Made by a program: the position numbers and the translations under genes
NCBI GenBank assembly: GCA_963761985.1
Contig: CAVXIT010000001.1
Location: 118,515 to 182,514, forward strand
Direction of reading: 5' to 3'
Source: JACCTH01 sp963761985
Lineage (GTDB): Bacteria; Actinomycetota; Acidimicrobiia; Spongiisociales; ZC4RG35
DNA length: 64,000 bases
The notes under the pieces: generated by a model
Told to the model about the DNA's origin: nothing
Seen by the model: only the letters and a program-made list of their open reading frames with translations
The model's database searches: none
Part shown: positions 1 through 8,177 of the stretch, piece by piece
How the letters are laid out: the number at the start of each line of letters is the position of its first letter
Numbering within the stretch: the stretch's first letter is position 1

Positions 1-420
1 TTGAAGCAAAAGTACGACGCCCGCATCGACCGCGTGAAGGATCAGATCGCAACCGCCCAGCGCAAAGCCGCCGATCTCGAAGCCGACGTCGAGGCTCGCC
101 GTCAGCAAGAGGTCATGTCAGGAGCAGGCGATCTCCTGGGGGCACTGCTGGGCGGACGACGATCGAGCACGATTACCAAGGCCGCCAACCGGCGTTCGCA
201 GACCAGACGCACCGAAGCTCGGCGCGACAGTGCCTCTGAGGCCGTAGCCGACAAGATGGCCGACCTCGATTCCGTCGAACAGGATCTCGCCGAGGACATC
301 GACGCCATCCGGATCGAGATGGATGACAAGGCCGCGCTGATCGAGGAGGTTTCGATTCCACTCGAGAAGGTCGACGTCAAGGTGACGGAACTGAAACTGG
401 TCTGGGTTCCGATTCCTTAG
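1..420 (+). CDS. C-terminal end of an ATP-binding protein (DUF87/HerA-like), partial at window edge
   Basis: The frame is already open at the left edge and stops at 418-420, so the TTG at position 1 is only the first visible codon. The 139 visible residues are strongly charged (K, R, E, D), consistent with a coiled coil. They are interrupted near residue 45 by a small hydrophobic patch (DLLGALLGGRR) and end in LKLVWVPIP. From memory, this layout (charged helix, LLGALLG patch, terminal LVWVP) is found at the C-terminus of large bacterial ATP-binding proteins with a DUF87/HerA-type ATPase. The ATPase itself would lie outside the window. The family call rests on the tail only and is moderate. 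Confidence 0.55.
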   Translation: MKQKYDARIDRVKDQIATAQRKAADLEADVEARRQQEVMSGAGDLLGALLGGRRSSTITKAANRRSQTRRTEARRDSASEAVADKMADLDSVEQDLAEDIDAIRIEMDDKAALIEEVSIPLEKVDVKVTELKLVWVPIP

Positions 421-451
421 GCGATTTTGTCGCTGTGCGACTACACAAACC

Positions 452-829
452 TTAGGTTTCCGAGTCGACCATCGCGATCAGGATGTCGCGGACCGAGACG
501 ATCCCCAGGAGGTCTCCGTTTTCGACGACGGGGAGATGGCGGTAGGACGATTCCGCCAGCCACTCGGCTGCTTCGCGGATGTCGAAGTCCGGTGAGAAGA
601 CGTCGGGATCGGGGCTCATTACCGCGGAGACCTTGACTTGATCTACATCTGCTCCGCGGCCCAGTGCACCGATGAGGTCGCGTTCGGTGACGAGACCCAA
701 CAACTCTCGTCCGTCGACGACCCCCAGCGAGCCATGCCCCCGCGAGGCCATCTCTGCCGCGGCCTCGCGCAAGGTGGTGTCGGGGCCACAAACTCGGGCC
801 GAGGTCCCCACCAGTTCGCGCAAGAGCAT
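452..829 (-). CDS. Two-CBS-domain protein
   Basis: A 125-residue protein consisting only of a tandem CBS pair. The first domain covers about residues 7-62 (GHGSLGVVDGRELLGLVTERD) and the second about 70-123 (YRHLPVVENGDLLGIVSVRDIL). The two repeated G-[IL]-V-[ST]-x-RD ends are typical of CBS modules. Such pairs bind adenine nucleotides or similar ligands and usually act as stand-alone sensors. No catalytic domain is attached. The ATG at 827-829 has no obvious ribosome binding site. A hairpin terminator (849-883) separates it from the upstream sigma factor gene on the same strand, so it is probably a separate or read-through unit. The ligand and partner cannot be read from sequence. Confidence 0.85.
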   Translation of the reverse strand: MLLRELVGTSARVCGPDTTLREAAAEMASRGHGSLGVVDGRELLGLVTERDLIGALGRGADVDQVKVSAVMSPDPDVFSPDFDIREAAEWLAESSYRHLPVVENGDLLGIVSVRDILIAMVDSET

Positions 830-848
830 TGAATGACGGTAAACGAAA

Positions 849-883
849 AAGCGGCCGCCTGTTTATCTAAACGGGAGCCGCTT
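849..883 (-). terminator. Rho-independent terminator of the sigma factor gene
   Basis: Read on the minus strand, AAGCGGC (883-877) pairs with GCCGCTT (855-849). An inner stem is formed by the CCGTTTA / TAAACAG arms. The hairpin is followed by a run of T (complement of 846-850). It lies about 20 bases after the sigma factor stop, a canonical position. Confidence 0.8.
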
Positions 884-905
884 AATCGGACAACCGGAGT
901 CCGGT

Positions 906-1898
<993 letters not shown>

Positions 1899-2207
1899 CT
1901 GGTTTGAATCCTCCAACGGGCGGTGGGGACGCCCTCTTCCTTGGATAGTCCACTATGACACAGGCGAGTCACTTTGTGAACCCCCCAAATTCGGCCCCAA
2001 AGCGCGGGCGTGGGCACACAAATTCAACCTCGAAATGGGCTAGTTCTATTCCTCGGCCAGGACCGCGTTTTGCCCCCATACCCGACCAGGATGGGAACGC
2101 TCACCCAAGAAAGGATGGATGCATGCCGGAGGTCAGATCGTTCTTGTGGCCCTGCCGATGACGATCAGGTTGATCATCAAAGCTCGGGCGAAGAGGGGAA
2201 GCCAGAC

Positions 2208-4172
2208 ATAGCGAACCGACTGGGGGCTTCAACCTCCCCCTACCTCCTCCAGCATGCCGACAACCCCGTCGACTGGTTCGAGTGGGGGGATGAGGCGTTC
2301 GCCGAAGCGCGCCGGCGCGACCTGCCGGTCCTGCTGTCGGTCGGCTACAGCGCCTGCCATTGGTGCCACGTCATGGCTCACGAGTCATTCGAAAACAAGG
2401 CGACGGCCGAGGAAATGAATCGCCGATTCGTCAATATCAAGGTCGACCGGGAGGAGCGTCCCGACGTTGACGCCGTATATATGGAGGCGGTTCAGGCGAT
2501 GACCGGTCAAGGCGGCTGGCCGATGACTGTCTGGCTCACCCCAGAAGCAGAACCGTTTTACGCCGGCACTTACTTCCCCAAGGACGACCGCGGTGGCATG
2601 CCCTCGTTCCGCCGGGTTATGGCGGCCATTTCTCACGCCTGGGAGCACGAGCGAGGCGATGTGACCCAGCAGGCGAGCCGCATCAAGGAAGCCCTGAGTG
2701 CCGAGCTTGCCCCAGCCGACGAGCTCCCCGGTCCAGCCGCGCTCGCTTCAGCGTTGCGGACAATCGCGGGCACATTCGATCGCACGTATGGAGGGTTCGG
2801 CCGGGCGCCGAAGTTCCCCCAGCAGCCACTGCTCGAGTTTCTGCTGCGACTGCGGGAGCCGGAGGCCCGGTCAATGCTCACGGAGACGCTCATCGCTATG
2901 GCCGCTGGCGGGATCCACGATCAACTCGCCGGTGGGTTTGCCCGCTATTCGGTCGACCCACAGTGGGTTGTGCCGCATTTCGAAAAGATGCTCTACGACA
3001 ATGCCCAACTAGCCCGGCTCTATCTCTGGACTGGGATTGAGAGTGATCGAGCCGACCTGATCGGAGTCGCCCGGAAAACGCTCGACTATCTCCTGACCGA
3101 CCTTCGCCACGAAGCCGGCGGATTCATGTCAGCTGAGGACGCCGACAGCGAAGGCGTCGAGGGCAAGTTCTACGTGTGGAGCTATCCAGAGTTCGTCGAA
3201 GTCGCCGGCGATGATGTCTCCTGGGCGAAGGAAATCTACGGCGTCAGCGAGGCTGGAAACTTCGAGGGACAGAACATCCTGCTGATGACTGGCGATCCGT
3301 CCGATCCGCGGGTCGAACCGGTGCGGAGACGCTTGCTTGAGCGAAGAAGTACGCGAGTCCGGCCCGGAAAAGATGACAAGGTGCTGGCGGGGTGGAACGG
3401 CCTCGCCATCCGGGCACTGGCCGAAGCCGGGGCAGCCCTCCGCGAAACTCGATACCTCGAAGCTGCCGGGAGGGCGGCGGAGTTCGTTGTGCAAGAGATG
3501 CGTTCTTCTGACGGGTCGCTGCTCAGGACCTGGGCCAAGGGCCGGGCTGGCAACACAGCCGGCTTTCTGGAGGACTACGGCGCCATGGGGATGGCGCTGC
3601 TCTCCCTGTTCGCCGCCACGGGTGAGGTCGGGTGGTACCAGGCCGGTGAGCGGCTCATCCGTCAGATCCCCAAGCGGTTCGGAGCTGCCGACGGCGGCGC
3701 CATGTTCAGTTCGGAGACTGATGACCTGATCAAGCGTCCGCGCGACCTCTTCGACAACCCCCTGCCCTCGGGCAACACCCTGGCCGCCGAAGCCCTGTTA
3801 CAGCTTTCGCTCTATACCGGTGAGAACGAACTACGTGAATCGGCGCTGACGAACTTGAAAGGGATCGCCCCATTGATCGACCGTTATCCGAGCGGCGTCG
3901 GCTATGGCATGGCGTTACTCGACACGATCCATTCCGAAACACACGAGCTGGCAATCGTGGGACCCGAACAAGCCGAGATGGAAGCCGTCTACTGGAAGAG
4001 CTTTCGACCGAACGTCGCGCTGGCCGCAGTCGAGAGAGAAACCGACCTGGTTCCGCTGCTGGCGAATCGACCCGGGCGGGCCGGTGGTATCGCCTACCTG
4101 TGTTCGGGGATGGTGTGTCTGAATCCGACTTCGTCGCCCACCGAGCTGGCCTCGCTCCTCGCGAGCACCTGA
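2208..4172 (+). CDS. Thioredoxin-domain protein (DUF255, YyaL/SPATA20 family)
   Basis: A protein of about 654 residues with an N-terminal thioredoxin-like domain (DUF255) and a long alpha/alpha-toroid glycosidase-like C-terminal part. The signature CHWCHVM lies near residue 50, followed by FVNIKVDREERPD and GQGGWPMTVWLTP, all typical of this family. Its biochemical role is not established; a redox or chaperone-like function is assumed from the CxxC. Family members usually begin M-x-NRL directly before SPYLLQHA. Here the codon at that position is ATA (2208-2210), about 6 bases after a good Shine-Dalgarno (GAGGGGAAG). The first upstream ATG in frame is 2115 and would add an unlike, low-similarity leader. 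The 3' end overlaps the convergent ctaA by 79 bases. Confidence 0.88.
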   Translation: MANRLGASTSPYLLQHADNPVDWFEWGDEAFAEARRRDLPVLLSVGYSACHWCHVMAHESFENKATAEEMNRRFVNIKVDREERPDVDAVYMEAVQAMTGQGGWPMTVWLTPEAEPFYAGTYFPKDDRGGMPSFRRVMAAISHAWEHERGDVTQQASRIKEALSAELAPADELPGPAALASALRTIAGTFDRTYGGFGRAPKFPQQPLLEFLLRLREPEARSMLTETLIAMAAGGIHDQLAGGFARYSVDPQWVVPHFEKMLYDNAQLARLYLWTGIESDRADLIGVARKTLDYLLTDLRHEAGGFMSAEDADSEGVEGKFYVWSYPEFVEVAGDDVSWAKEIYGVSEAGNFEGQNILLMTGDPSDPRVEPVRRRLLERRSTRVRPGKDDKVLAGWNGLAIRALAEAGAALRETRYLEAAGRAAEFVVQEMRSSDGSLLRTWAKGRAGNTAGFLEDYGAMGMALLSLFAATGEVGWYQAGERLIRQIPKRFGAADGGAMFSSETDDLIKRPRDLFDNPLPSGNTLAAEALLQLSLYTGENELRESALTNLKGIAPLIDRYPSGVGYGMALLDTIHSETHELAIVGPEQAEMEAVYWKSFRPNVALAAVERETDLVPLLANRPGRAGGIAYLCSGMVCLNPTSSPTELASLLAST

Positions 4173-5005
4173 GCCGCGAGCCAGACGTAGAGAATCCAGA
4201 TCACATCCGCGACCAGGAGATGAACGAGCTGGAGCCACACCGGCGTACCCAGCCAGATGTTGGCGGCCCCAATTCCAAGCTGGCTCAGCGTGACAATCGC
4301 CAACGGGTGCCAAACAGGAGACCGTGAGCCGTGGGCCAAGCGGGAAGCGATGGCGGCGGAGGCCACCACGCTTATAGCCAGCAAGGGATGAACAACCCTC
4401 AGATCCGAGAGGAAGTGGGACGCATCCAAAAGGCCGGATCCGTCTTTCGGAAACAGGGTGTCGGCGAGAGCAGTGACCGCGCCGGTGGCGGCGATCGCGA
4501 CCAAGGCGGCAGCGCCGGCGCCGAGCCACTTCCTGATTGGACCTTGAAGGGCGAGTCGGTTGCCGCCGGAGGCAAACCAAAGAACCAGCGTTAACGCCGC
4601 CAGCAGCAGCAAGGTGTTGACCAGATGCAGCGGCACCGCCACGACCCGGGCGATCGAGCTGTCGGCGTCGACCCACTCGTAAAGGACAATTGCCGCGCCG
4701 ATCAAAGCTTCACCGACGATCGCCCCGGCCGACCAGGCGGCTGCCCGCCGGATCGGCTCCCCGCGGAGGGTTCTGGACCAAACCAGCACGACCAATCCGA
4801 TTACTAGGAGCAACGCGACTCCGCTCGCCGCGCGATGAACGAACTCAATCGCCCTTGCGCCTTCCAGCTCGGGCAGGATTTCTCCGCTGCAGTTCGGCCA
4901 GGAGCGACCGCATCCGGCCCCCGAGTGAGTGGCGCGCACTAGAGCACCCAAGAGAATGGTGAGGACGTTCCAGCCAAGAGTCGCGGAGGCCCATCGTTTC
5001 ACCAC
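4094..5005 (-). CDS. ctaA: Heme A synthase (COX15/CtaA family)
   Basis: A 303-residue multi-pass membrane protein, with about eight hydrophobic segments expected. It converts heme O to heme A for aa3-type cytochrome oxidase. Supporting residues are the conserved histidines in GALVRATHSGAGC (near 27), EFVHR (near 56), PLHLVN and HPLLA. The Cys pair in GAGCGRSWPNCSG is a feature of the Bacillus/actinobacterial CtaA type. The gene is divergent from the synthase at 5040, with only about 34 bases between starts. Its C-terminus overlaps convergently with the thioredoxin-domain gene. The presence of ctaA implies an aerobic heme-copper oxidase elsewhere in the genome. Confidence 0.88.
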   Translation of the reverse strand: MVKRWASATLGWNVLTILLGALVRATHSGAGCGRSWPNCSGEILPELEGARAIEFVHRAASGVALLLVIGLVVLVWSRTLRGEPIRRAAAWSAGAIVGEALIGAAIVLYEWVDADSSIARVVAVPLHLVNTLLLLAALTLVLWFASGGNRLALQGPIRKWLGAGAAALVAIAATGAVTALADTLFPKDGSGLLDASHFLSDLRVVHPLLAISVVASAAIASRLAHGSRSPVWHPLAIVTLSQLGIGAANIWLGTPVWLQLVHLLVADVIWILYVWLAAQVLARSEASSVGDEVGFRHTIPEHR

Positions 5006-5039
5006 GGTGTCACGTTATTCGAGCCCATAAGCTGTCCCG

Positions 5040-5999
5040 GTGGAGATCCACGACAGCGTTCTCGGCTTGATCGGCAACACGCCGCTCGTCCGGCTCAGCC
5101 GGCTTCATCCTCCGGGGAACCTCGTGGCGAAGGTCGAGTCGATCAATCCGGGCGGGTCGGTCAAAGAGAGGATTGCGGTCACCATGATCGATGCGGCGGA
5201 GGCGTCCGGCGCCCTCCAGCCGGGGGGCACGATCATCGAACCCACGTCGGGCAACACCGGGGTCGGGTTGGCGTTGGTCGGAGCGATCCGTGGCTACCGC
5301 GTCATCTGCACCGTGCCCGACAAGGTATCGAACGAGAAGATCGCTCTCCTGCGCGCCTACGGCGTAGAAGTGATGATCACCCCTACCGATCTCTTGCCGG
5401 AGCATCCCGAGTCGTACTACGGCGTAGCGAGGCGGCTAGCCAAAGAGATCCCTGGCGCATTTCACCCCGACCAATACTCGAACCCCAACAATCCCCTCGC
5501 CCATTACCGCTCGACCGGGCCCGAGGTCTGGAAGCAAACCGACGGAGAGATCGATGTCCTCGTGGCCGGAGTGGGGACCGGGGGAACCATCTCGGGTGCT
5601 GCCCGCTACCTGAAAGAGCAGAACCCCGCCGTGATCGTCGTCGGAGCCGACCCCGAGGGCTCCATCTTTACCGCCCCCAACCCCGAGTCCATTCATCAAT
5701 ACCGGGTCGAAGGGGTGGGAGAAGATTTCTACCCCGAAACGGTTGACCTCGAGCTCATCGACCGGTTCATCAAGGTCGGTGACACCGAGTCGTTTGCGAT
5801 GACGCGCCAGCTCGCCCGCGACGAAGGGCTGCTGGTCGGCGGATCGTGCGGGATGGCGGCGGCGGCGGCTTTGCAGGTAGCCGAAGAGGACGCCAGCCGG
5901 CTCGTGGTTGTGATCCTCCCGGATTCGGGCCGGGGCTATCTCTCGAAAGTCTTCAACGATCAATGGATGGAGTCCAACGGATTTCCTTTTTCAAAATGA
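5040..5999 (+). CDS. PLP-dependent cysteine synthase / cystathionine beta-synthase catalytic domain
   Basis: A 319-residue fold-type II PLP enzyme. The Schiff-base lysine is in INPGGSVKERIA (Lys about 42). The substrate loop TSGNTG is near 69-74 and the phosphate-binding GTGGT loop near 177. Later features (QYSNPNNPLAHY, EGVGEDFYPETVD, GYLSKVFNDQWM) resemble the catalytic half of cystathionine beta-synthase more than classic CysK, but there is no C-terminal CBS pair. The reaction is therefore beta-replacement on an activated serine with sulfide or homocysteine; which one cannot be decided here. The start is GTG at 5040, directly after the short divergent promoter region shared with ctaA. Confidence 0.85.
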   Translation: MEIHDSVLGLIGNTPLVRLSRLHPPGNLVAKVESINPGGSVKERIAVTMIDAAEASGALQPGGTIIEPTSGNTGVGLALVGAIRGYRVICTVPDKVSNEKIALLRAYGVEVMITPTDLLPEHPESYYGVARRLAKEIPGAFHPDQYSNPNNPLAHYRSTGPEVWKQTDGEIDVLVAGVGTGGTISGAARYLKEQNPAVIVVGADPEGSIFTAPNPESIHQYRVEGVGEDFYPETVDLELIDRFIKVGDTESFAMTRQLARDEGLLVGGSCGMAAAAALQVAEEDASRLVVVILPDSGRGYLSKVFNDQWMESNGFPFSK

Positions 6000-6043
6000 G
6001 CTTCATTTGCTCGGAATTCATGACAGAATTGGATCACCAGAGA

Positions 6044-6251
6044 AAGGAGGTGGTCCGCATTGGGTAAAACTTTTGGGACTCTGGAGGTGGCCGAGCGCTG
6101 AGCGGCGCTGGCCGTACCGATGCGTCGCTCCTCCGTTAAGGAGAGGTGGCGACTCCAAACTCGGACCACCGCACCCTGCAAACCCGCGAGAAAGGTCCCC
6201 TTGCGGCGATCGCACGAATTGCTTCGGCGGTCGAAGTGTTTCGGGGTTTAG
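6044..6251 (+). other. Short conserved-looking leader/ORF with an in-frame TGA
   Basis: A near-perfect Shine-Dalgarno (AGAAAGGAGGTGGTCC, 6041-6056) precedes TTG at 6060. The frame reads 13 codons (GKTFGTLEVAER), meets TGA at 6099-6101, and then stays open for 49 codons to TAG at 6249-6251. The downstream part is very basic (MRRSSVKERWRLQTR). Either this is a 13-codon leader peptide, a readthrough or Sec product, or an RNA that only looks coding. An inverted repeat AGCGC...GCGCT flanks the TGA. I do not recognise it. It lies between the cysteine synthase gene and a large hairpin, in about 300 bases with no other gene. Confidence 0.25.
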
Positions 6252-6299
6252 ATCAGAGAGAGCCTCCCTCATAGGGAGGCTCTCTCAGTTCAAACCCCG
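6242..6299. other. Large nested hairpin (possible bidirectional terminator)
   Basis: A perfect 14-bp stem (6256-6269 with 6273-6286) with a 3-base loop is nested inside a second 8-bp stem, CGGGGTTT (6242-6249) with AAACCCCG (6292-6299). Neither side has a strong U-run. It lies between the short TGA-containing ORF and the end of the convergent anti-sigma gene (6308), so termination in both directions is the simplest role. Confidence 0.6.
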
Positions 6300-6307
6300 G
6301 GTTTAAT

Positions 6308-6838
6308 TCAGATGCCGGTGTCGAACAGAGTTTTTGGTGACGGGCCAGTGTCCTCGTCCACTGCTTCAAGTGTGATCCAAATGCGTGGAAAGTCGCCTCG
6401 GCGGACCCCGACCATCGCCGTGAGCACCCCATCCCCGCTGAAGGTGCCTCCCGAGACGTGCAAGCCCGCATCTGAAGTGAGCCAGATCTCGTAATACCTG
6501 TCGGACGCAGCCTCCGGCAAACCGCTGATGTCGAACCTGAGCCGGGTTCCCTCCGGTTCGTTCCATCCGGACACCACCGCCGACGCCCCAGGTGCCTGGG
6601 CGGTCGCGACTAGGTCCATCTGCCAGTCCGGGCGATCGAACGTCAGAATCGCCCCGACGATTAGAACCGCTAGCGCCGCAGCCCCGGGAAGCCACCTGCG
6701 CAAACTGGAATCGACTCTTCGGCCACCCTTCGCGACTCCTAGCGACTGGATCCGCTCATCGAGCTCGGGAGAGGGCTCGAGCCAGATGGCCTCGCTGGCG
6801 AGGATGGATTTCAAACGGTCGGGGATTTCGTCGCTCAT
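6308..6838 (-). CDS. Anti-sigma factor (RskA-like, single-pass membrane)
   Basis: 176 residues with a short cytoplasmic N-terminal segment, one transmembrane helix near 50-68 (LPGAAALAVLIVGAILTF) and an extracytoplasmic domain resembling the anti-sigma-K C-terminal domain (GLPEAASDRYYEIWLTSDAG). The ATG at 6836-6838 overlaps the stop of the preceding ECF sigma gene as ATGA, so the two are translationally coupled and form a sigma/anti-sigma pair. No zinc-binding HxxxCxxC motif is seen, consistent with the RskA type. The longer frame to 7042 is only read-through of the sigma gene in another phase. Confidence 0.85.
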   Translation of the reverse strand: MSDEIPDRLKSILASEAIWLEPSPELDERIQSLGVAKGGRRVDSSLRRWLPGAAALAVLIVGAILTFDRPDWQMDLVATAQAPGASAVVSGWNEPEGTRLRFDISGLPEAASDRYYEIWLTSDAGLHVSGGTFSGDGVLTAMVGVRRGDFPRIWITLEAVDEDTGPSPKTLFDTGI

Positions 6839-7368
6839 GCCGTCGCCTCCTTCAAATGGGAAAGCATTACGGATAGGCGCTTTCGTGCACGCGCTGACCT
6901 GCTTTTCACTGTTCCTACCGGGATGCCGAGTTGGTGAGCGGTTTCTTCGTGGCTCAGGCCATCGAAGTAGGTGAGTTTGACGACTTGAGCCTCTTCCGAA
7001 GTCAAAGAGTCGATTGCCCGCCGGACTTCCCACGCCTCCCACATGCCTTCGAACGACGGCGGTAACGCCACTATCTCGGGATCGTCGAGACGATCAGCTC
7101 GATGGCGGCGTTCCCGGCGATAGACATCCACCGCCGCGCGACGGGCGATGGCATAGAGCCACGGACCCGGCTCGCGAGCGAGGTCGAATGAGCTCGCGGC
7201 CCGCCAAGCCTGAATGAAGGTTTGTTGAGATGCTTCCTCAGCGAGGCTGCGGACCCCGAGTGCCCGGTAACACACCGTAAATACCGCGCGCCCGTACTGG
7301 GCATAGAGCGCGGACAACGCGTTGTGGTCGCCGGCGGCGAGCCGGCGCATGACGCGTATGGAATCCAT
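6835..7368 (-). CDS. ECF-type RNA polymerase sigma factor (SigK-like)
   Basis: 177 residues. Region 2 is near 12-80 (ALSALYAQYGRAVFTVCYRAL, AEEASQQTFIQAWRAA). Region 4 is near 115-165 with the helix-turn-helix GLSHEETAHQLGIPVGTVKSRSARARKRL. The two-region architecture, small size and an anti-sigma gene overlapping its stop identify an extracytoplasmic-function sigma factor held by a membrane anti-sigma. The signal it answers is unknown. Confidence 0.9.
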   Translation of the reverse strand: MDSIRVMRRLAAGDHNALSALYAQYGRAVFTVCYRALGVRSLAEEASQQTFIQAWRAASSFDLAREPGPWLYAIARRAAVDVYRRERRHRADRLDDPEIVALPPSFEGMWEAWEVRRAIDSLTSEEAQVVKLTYFDGLSHEETAHQLGIPVGTVKSRSARARKRLSVMLSHLKEATA

Positions 7369-7407
7369 CTTCTCTAAATACGGAAAAGGGGTGCGATCCG
7401 GTTCATC

Positions 7408-8154
7408 TCAGAAGTTCAGCAGATCGATGAAGCTTCCAAAGAAGTCGGAAACGGCGCTTCCCAGGTTCCGCAACGCCCACCAAAAGGCGAGGGCCAGGAC
7501 CACCAAACAGACCATCGTCACCACTCCGCGCCAGCGGTAGAGCTCTAGCTGGTCAGAGTCCTCGACGTAGGACCGCGCTGCCCCGGTAGCCGCCCGCGGC
7601 AGCACCGTGACCTTGCGCTCCCGGCGGGGCACCTCAGGCTTGGGTGCCTCCAGCACAGTGATGGAGATTGGCTTTTCCTCGGTTTCAGCCGGCAAGGTGG
7701 CTGCGGCGAGCAGGGGTGGTAGTGGCTGCAACTCGATTCCCTCAGGCACCAAATGCCGCGGAGGACCCTCACGCAGGCCGAACAGCGAGGGCCTTGACAC
7801 CGGCAGTTTGCGGGGGGCCTTCGCTTTCGCCTTGACTTCTTTGGGTGGAAGGGGCTCGGGCGGAGGGATCGGCGTTGGGTCGTTGTGGCGCAGACCGTCG
7901 AGCTCTTCTTCGAGACTCGGGCGAGGAGTCAAGACCGGCTCGTCAAAACCAGCTCGACCAAGCAGGATCGATTCGTCGATCCCCAACACGGCGGCCAGAG
8001 CACTCACGACCCCGGGCTCCGACGGACTCGTGCGACCTAGCTCCCACGACCGGACCGTCGAGGGGGATTTGCCGATCAGCTCGGCGACCTTCGCCTGACT
8101 CAACCCGGCCATTGCCCGGCCGCGCCGAATCGAATCCCCAAAGGAAACGGACAT
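7408..8154 (-). CDS. XRE-family helix-turn-helix protein with C-terminal transmembrane segment
   Basis: 248 residues. The N-terminal XRE/Cro helix-turn-helix covers about 5-62 (GLSQAKVAELIGKSPSTVRSWELGRTSPS). A long Pro/Glu/Lys-rich linker follows, then one transmembrane helix near 213-232 (VVTMVCLVVLALAFWWAL) and a short amphipathic tail. A DNA-binding head anchored in the membrane recalls RodZ-like or membrane-bound regulators, but the periplasmic part of RodZ is missing. It lies between the ECF sigma gene and malic enzyme on the same strand. The target is unknown. Confidence 0.75.
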   Translation of the reverse strand: MSVSFGDSIRRGRAMAGLSQAKVAELIGKSPSTVRSWELGRTSPSEPGVVSALAAVLGIDESILLGRAGFDEPVLTPRPSLEEELDGLRHNDPTPIPPPEPLPPKEVKAKAKAPRKLPVSRPSLFGLREGPPRHLVPEGIELQPLPPLLAAATLPAETEEKPISITVLEAPKPEVPRRERKVTVLPRAATGAARSYVEDSDQLELYRWRGVVTMVCLVVLALAFWWALRNLGSAVSDFFGSFIDLLNF

Positions 8155-8177
8155 AGCGCCAGGTTACCCAAGGACCC

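Noticed and set aside
6007..6306. 99-codon plus ORF and 84-codon minus ORF in the intergenic region after the cysteine synthase
   Set aside because: Both run through the 14-bp hairpin, have Arg/Pro-rich shadow composition and lack an SD; the SD in this region points to the TTG at 6060 in another phase.
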